Shown here: positions 59,585 to 64,000 of the stretch, piece after piece
Layout: each line of letters begins with the position of its first letter
Position numbering within the stretch: the stretch's first letter is position 1
Assembly: GCA_948473115.1 (NCBI GenBank)
Contig: CAOKWI010000007.1
Location: 30,142 to 94,141 of the forward strand
Length of the DNA: 64,000 nucleotides
From: an uncultured Lachnospiraceae bacterium
Lineage (GTDB): Bacteria > Bacillota > Clostridia > Lachnospirales > Lachnospiraceae
Direction: 5' to 3'
The notes under the pieces: model-generated
Database searches by the model: none
Seen by the model: the letters and a program-made list of their open reading frames with translations, nothing else
Told to the model about the DNA's origin: nothing
Program-made: the position numbers and the translations under genes

Positions 59585-62500
59585 TTGAAGAAGTTAAAAG
59601 AAAGATTGAAAAGAGGGCTTGCCATGATAATGGCGGCGGCGTCCATTGTTTCCGTGCTTCCGTCCATGAACGTGTCGGCGGCATCGCAAACAGCGAAGAT
59701 TACCTTTGCGTACTGCCATGACGGGGCAGGCAACGCCATCCGTTACCAGCAGACCGTCACCCACGATGGGAGGGTATGCGGAGAGGCGGGGGAGGCAAGA
59801 ACCCGTATCTATGCGGACGGGGAGCCTGCCTTCTGTATCCAGCCGGGCGTGTCGCTGCACACCGGGAACACATTGCAGGCAAATGCGTCCGAAACATGGA
59901 ACGCCTTAAGCGGGAACCAGAGGGACGCCGTGAACCTTGCACTTCTGTACGGTTCGCAGGGCAGCATGGGGAGCCTTCCCGGTTCCGAGGATGAAAAGGT
60001 GGTTGCCACGCAGATGGTCATATGGGAGATCGTGACCGGGTGCAGGAACGCCAATGCCCCGTATAACCAGACAGATGGAAAGTTTTATAACAGCATCTGC
60101 GCAAACGGGGCAAATGGCGGTGTGTCCGCAGCGTACAGCCAGATTGTGGCGGGTATGCAGGAACACGGGACAATCCCCAGCTTTGCGTCTACCGACAGGA
60201 ACGCAGTTGTAAAGGAGCTTTCATGGGACGGGGATAAATACGTTGTGAAATTGACGGATACGAATGGGGTTTTATCAAAATATAACTTCACCTCATCCAA
60301 CAGCAGCGTGTCCGTGAGTGCGTCCGGGAATACCTTAACCATCACGTCCCAAAAGGCGGTGACGGAGGACGTGCTTTTGTCCGCAACCAAGAGAAGCCCG
60401 GCAGTCAGCGGCACACTGGTAGCCTATGGCGATGCGTCTTTGCAGGACGTCGTGGTGGGCGTGGAGAGCGCAGCCGACATCACGGTGTACCTGAGCGTGA
60501 AAATCCCTTACGGCCATGTGCAGATTGTGAAAACGTCCGAGGACGGGATTGTGGAGGGTTTAAGGTTCCAGATTACGGGCAACGGAATCAACAAAACGGT
60601 GGTTACGGGGAAGAACGGAAAGATTAAGGTGGAGAACCTGAATCCGGGAACCTACACCGTGACCGAACTGACAGAGGATCGCTATGAGCCGCAGAAATCG
60701 CAGAAAGTGACCGTTGCAGGCGGGCAGACCGCAAAGGTGGAGTTCTCCAACATCTTAAAGCGTGGGGATCTCAAAGTAATCAAAGGCTCCGAGGACAATC
60801 TGGTGGAGGGCGTGAAATTCCATCTGTACGGGACAGCCCTTTCCGGCGCAGCCGTGGATGAATACGCAGTGACTGACAAGAACGGCGTGGCGATGTTCTC
60901 TAACATCCTTATTTCCGGCTCCACACCGTACACCCTTGAGGAAGTGGATACCGCAGTCCGCTATGTCATCCCGGAAAAGCAGAGCGTCACAATCAAGTGG
61001 AAGGAAGTCACCAGCGCAACGGTGACTAATATTTTGAAAAAGTTCCGTGTCAACGTGACAAAGACAGACAGGGAAACCGGGGAGCCGCAGGGTGACGCAA
61101 CGCTGGCGGGCGCAGTGTATGGCATTTATGACGGGGACACCCTGATCGACACCTACACCACCGACATCGAGGGGAAATTCACCACGAAATATTATATCTG
61201 CGGCAATAACTGGAGCGTCCGGGAGATTACACCGTCCGAGGGTTATCTTTTGGATGAAACCGTACACCATGTAGGGGCGGAGCCGGAGAATTACACCATT
61301 GAGCTGAACACCACGTCCAATGACGTGATGGAGCAGGTCATCAAAGGGCGCATTTCCATCATCAAGCACACCGATGACGGAAGCACACAGATTGAAACGC
61401 CGGAGGAAGGCGCAGAATTTCAGGTGTATCTGAAGCGTTCCGGAAGTTTTGACAATGCAAAAGAGAGCGAGCGGGACACACTGGTATGCGATGAGTACGG
61501 CTATGCGGAAACAAAAGACCTGCCTTATGGCGTTTACACCGTCCACCAGACCAAAGGGTGGGAAGGCAGCGAGCTTATGAAGGATTTTGACGTGTATGTC
61601 AGCAAAGACGGGGAGGTTTACCGCTACCTGATCAACAACAGGCCGTTTGCGTCCTATATCAAGATTGTGAAGAAAGACGCTGAAACCGGGAACACCATCC
61701 CCCTTGCAGGCGCAGGCTACCAGATTTATGACAGCGCAGGGGAGCTTGTCACCATGAAGTACACCTACCCGGAAGTGACAACGCTGGATACGTTCTACAC
61801 CGGGGCGGACGGATACCTGATTACGCCGGAGGAGCTGCCTTTTGGGGAGTACACAATGGTCGAGGTGCAGGCTCCCTATGGCTATGTGCTGGATTCCACG
61901 CCCATCCCGTTCACCGTGGCGCAGGAAAACTCCACCGAGGAAAGCGGCGTCACCGTTGTGGTGACGGAGCAGAAGAACGTGCCGCAGAAAGGAAGAATCC
62001 TTGTGTCAAAGACCGCCGAGGAGTTTGCAGGCGTGCAGGTTTCCGGTGACGGCTTCATCGACAAAGACGGGGATTTAACCGAGGACGGCAGCATCTATAC
62101 CCCGGTCTATGAAGTGGCCGGGAAAGCAGGGGCGGTATATGAAATCATCGCCGCAGAGGACATTGTGACGCAGGACGGAACTGTGCGGGCAGGCGCAGGG
62201 GAAGTCGTGGATACCGTCACCACCGATGAGGACGGGAACGCAGAGACGAAAGAGCTGTATCTGGGAAAATATAAAGTCGTGGAAGTGACTGCGCCCGATG
62301 GATGTGTGCTGAATATCGAAGCTCATGAAATCGAGCTGGTCTATGCGGGGCAGGAAGTTTCCGTGACGGAAACCGACACCGCCTTTTACAATGAGCGTCA
62401 GAAAGTGACGGTTGACTTAACAAAAGCACTGGAGCAGGACGAAGCCTTTGGCATTGGGAACAAAGGGGAAATCCAGAACGTAGCATTTGGGCTGTATGCC

Positions 62501-63790
62501 GCAGAGGACTTGACCGCTTCCAATGGTGACGTCATCCCGGCAGACGGACTCATTGAGATTGTGTTCTGCAGCACGGACAGCATGGCATTTTTTGCCAGCG
62601 ACCTGCCTTTTGGCAGTTACTATGTGAAAGAGGTATGCACCGACCAGCACTATATCCTTTCCGATGAGAAGTACCCGGTGGAGTTCTCCTATCAGGGGCA
62701 GGATGCGGCGCTTGTGAGCATCCATGTGCAGGACGGGGAACCCATTGAAAATGAGCTGCTCCGTGGAAGAATCGAGGGAATCAAAGTGGACACGGAGGAC
62801 AAGCCGCTGGAAAATGCCACCATCGGCCTGTTTTCGGCAGGCACGGAGGAATTTACCGAAGATACCGCACTGCTGGTGTCCGTAACCGGAAAGGACGGGG
62901 CGTTTGCCTTTGAGGACGTGCCGTTTGGAACCTATATCGTGCGGGAGATTGCGGCACCGGAGGGGTATGTGCTGAATGAGGCACTGCACTATGTATCCGT
63001 GACCGTAAACGAAGAAGTGATTGAGGTTAAAATCACGGATAAGCTGATTATCGGCAGCGTCCGCCTGACAAAAGTGGACGCAGACTACCCGGCAAACAAG
63101 CTGGCAGGCGCAGTCTTTGAGCTGTATCAGGACACGGACGGGAACAGGAAGTTTGATTCCAAAAAGGACGCACTGATTGCTGAAATCCCGGAAATCTCCG
63201 AGGGCATTTACCAGACAGACGGGCTTTTATACGGCGGCTATTTCGTAAAGGAAAAGACTGCGCCAAAGGGGTTCGTGCTGGATGAAAACGCCTATTTCTT
63301 TGAGATAAATGAGGACGGGAAGATTGTGGACGTGGAGAATGAGGCAGGTGTCGGTTTCATCAATAAGCCTATCACCGGAAAGCTGGAGCTGACAAAGACG
63401 GATGTATCAGACGGGAAGCTGCTCCCCAACGCCAAGTTCCGTATCAAGGATGAGGATGGAAATGTAGTTGTAACAGGCGTGACCGACAAAAACGGGCTTG
63501 CCACCTTTACGCTCCTCTATGGAAAGTACACCTATCAGGAATATGACGCACCGGAAGGCTACCTGATTGACGAGAGGGAGTTCCCGTTTGAAATCAAAGA
63601 GGACGGGCAGGTTGTGAAAGCGACTATGACCAATGAGAAGAAGCCCGTGGAGATCATCACCACGCCAAAGACAGGCGATGAGAGCAACGTGGGATTGTGG
63701 ATAGCCTTATCCGCTTTATCCGTGGCAGGGATCGGCGTGTTCGGCGTTCTGGCGGCAATGAGCAGGAAAAGAAAGGGACAGGAGGACTAA
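59585..63790 (+). CDS. Wall-anchored thioester/SpaA-repeat surface protein
   Basis: From TTG 59585 (GGAGGT 9 bases upstream) the protein has 1401 residues: signal peptide (MAAASIVSVLPSMNVSAA), an N-terminal thioester-type domain (AFCIQPGVSLHTGN with the candidate Cys, VVATQMVIWEIVTG with the Gln), a bridging region to about 300, and about nine SpaA/Cna-B domains (each with a K at the start, GTYTVTE or GxYxxxE motif and E before the end) to 1345. The C-terminus is TTPKTGDESN, a hydrophobic helix and RKRKGQED, a sortase signal of the variant TPxTG type. It is probably a covalent adhesin for cell contact during conjugation or host binding. An ATG at 59555 would add ten residues. Confidence 0.9.
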   Translation: MKKLKERLKRGLAMIMAAASIVSVLPSMNVSAASQTAKITFAYCHDGAGNAIRYQQTVTHDGRVCGEAGEARTRIYADGEPAFCIQPGVSLHTGNTLQANASETWNALSGNQRDAVNLALLYGSQGSMGSLPGSEDEKVVATQMVIWEIVTGCRNANAPYNQTDGKFYNSICANGANGGVSAAYSQIVAGMQEHGTIPSFASTDRNAVVKELSWDGDKYVVKLTDTNGVLSKYNFTSSNSSVSVSASGNTLTITSQKAVTEDVLLSATKRSPAVSGTLVAYGDASLQDVVVGVESAADITVYLSVKIPYGHVQIVKTSEDGIVEGLRFQITGNGINKTVVTGKNGKIKVENLNPGTYTVTELTEDRYEPQKSQKVTVAGGQTAKVEFSNILKRGDLKVIKGSEDNLVEGVKFHLYGTALSGAAVDEYAVTDKNGVAMFSNILISGSTPYTLEEVDTAVRYVIPEKQSVTIKWKEVTSATVTNILKKFRVNVTKTDRETGEPQGDATLAGAVYGIYDGDTLIDTYTTDIEGKFTTKYYICGNNWSVREITPSEGYLLDETVHHVGAEPENYTIELNTTSNDVMEQVIKGRISIIKHTDDGSTQIETPEEGAEFQVYLKRSGSFDNAKESERDTLVCDEYGYAETKDLPYGVYTVHQTKGWEGSELMKDFDVYVSKDGEVYRYLINNRPFASYIKIVKKDAETGNTIPLAGAGYQIYDSAGELVTMKYTYPEVTTLDTFYTGADGYLITPEELPFGEYTMVEVQAPYGYVLDSTPIPFTVAQENSTEESGVTVVVTEQKNVPQKGRILVSKTAEEFAGVQVSGDGFIDKDGDLTEDGSIYTPVYEVAGKAGAVYEIIAAEDIVTQDGTVRAGAGEVVDTVTTDEDGNAETKELYLGKYKVVEVTAPDGCVLNIEAHEIELVYAGQEVSVTETDTAFYNERQKVTVDLTKALEQDEAFGIGNKGEIQNVAFGLYAAEDLTASNGDVIPADGLIEIVFCSTDSMAFFASDLPFGSYYVKEVCTDQHYILSDEKYPVEFSYQGQDAALVSIHVQDGEPIENELLRGRIEGIKVDTEDKPLENATIGLFSAGTEEFTEDTALLVSVTGKDGAFAFEDVPFGTYIVREIAAPEGYVLNEALHYVSVTVNEEVIEVKITDKLIIGSVRLTKVDADYPANKLAGAVFELYQDTDGNRKFDSKKDALIAEIPEISEGIYQTDGLLYGGYFVKEKTAPKGFVLDENAYFFEINEDGKIVDVENEAGVGFINKPITGKLELTKTDVSDGKLLPNAKFRIKDEDGNVVVTGVTDKNGLATFTLLYGKYTYQEYDAPEGYLIDEREFPFEIKEDGQVVKATMTNEKKPVEIITTPKTGDESNVGLWIALSALSVAGIGVFGVLAAMSRKRKGQED

Positions 63791-63794
63791 GCGT

Positions 63795-63884
63795 ATGAAA
63801 GTAAAGACAGGAATCGGCATTGCACTGGTGGCGTTTATCGTAGGTACGGCGCTATTCTTGAAAATCCGCAGGAAGAAAGCGTAG
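63795..63884 (+). CDS. 29-residue single-pass membrane peptide
   Basis: MKVKTGIGIALVAFIVGTAL, then FLKIRRKKA, follows the surface-protein gene after four bases, with SD aggagga. It is one membrane helix with a basic cytoplasmic end. Similar tiny proteins follow surface-protein genes on conjugative elements. Function unknown. Confidence 0.65.
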   Translation: MKVKTGIGIALVAFIVGTALFLKIRRKKA

Positions 63885-63909
63885 GGCGCAATCCATTTGC
63901 GGCAGTTTT

Positions 63910-63930
63910 GGGGCGGCGGTAAGCCGCCCC
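63910..63930 (+). terminator. Strong GC hairpin after the surface-protein operon
   Basis: GGGGCGGC (63910-63917) and GCCGCCCC (63923-63930) form a perfect 8-bp stem, with only a weak T stretch, so it may be a pause, processing site or partial terminator. No gene start can be confirmed in the last 70 bases. Confidence 0.5.
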
Positions 63931-64000
63931 TTACATACCGGAGGAAAGTCTGCAAATAAAAAGTCAAGCAGAAATTTGTGAACTTTGAAAATTTTATACA

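Overview
The window looks like a chromosome segment of a Gram-positive Clostridia, most likely a Lachnospiraceae gut bacterium. The signs are a CIRCE-controlled hrcA-grpE-dnaK-dnaJ cluster, the gene order ireB-ruvX-DUF1292-(fur)-rnj-ylbF-mltG-like-trmR-trhP, a type III glutamine synthetase, FtsEX next to a PcsB-like amidase activator, DUF6465 and YjfB small proteins, LytTR/GHKL signalling and many TTG starts after strong Shine-Dalgarno (SD) sites. The assignment comes from reading protein families, not from a database search.

Layout. 1-6506: end of uppP, a Lys/Ala-rich DUF6465 protein and the heat-shock operon with promoter and perfect CIRCE. 6630-13388: accessory insertion between dnaJ and prmA (Fic protein, unknown protein, GH106-like glycosidase, O-antigen-ligase-like membrane protein). 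13432-26133: RNA-modification and RNA-metabolism genes (prmA, rsmE, cysteine desulfurase plus thiI, mtaB, rnj, trmR, trhP) with ireB, ruvX and a broken fur. 26435-30293: glnN, a histidine phosphatase and a TatD nuclease. 30451-39174: accessory genes (unknown secreted-type or motility-type protein, AAA-ATPase-like/PD-(D/E)XK protein, a MarR-MATE operon with a clear palindromic operator, a LytTR two-component pair, a repeat coiled-coil protein, 1-phosphofructokinase). 39171-42187: debris zone with a GH42 remnant, tRNA-Gln, a transposase remnant, a toxin-antitoxin pair and repeats. 42188-43946: an RtcB-PrfH pair, a predicted ribosome/RNA repair module. 44547-53624: CPBP protease, acyl-ACP thioesterase, CvfB-like S1 protein, YjfB, PucR-type regulator, then ftsE-ftsX-pcsB-ctpA.

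At 54280 uvrB begins but stops after 90 codons, where foreign DNA joins. The foreign part has a very AT-rich block (about 54553-57570) with a tightly overlapping four-gene operon. I read this as an ABC three-component (ABC-3C, DUF2326) conflict/defence system. It is followed by a GC-richer segment with parA, parB, a 1400-residue thioester/SpaA-repeat wall-anchored protein and a tiny membrane protein, as on conjugative elements. The other end of the element lies outside the window.

The chromosome here is rich in small non-coding mobile repeats. One 285-bp family with GTAACAGTTCAGCC inverted ends has a copy flanked by a perfect 8-bp target duplication, and a 32-bp mini-copy elsewhere also has a perfect 8-bp duplication. 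A separate 166-bp palindromic element and a 170-bp palindrome between convergent stop codons are also present. Several genes (fur, a GH42 galactosidase, a membrane protein, probably the uvrB upstream region) are broken or displaced by such repeats.
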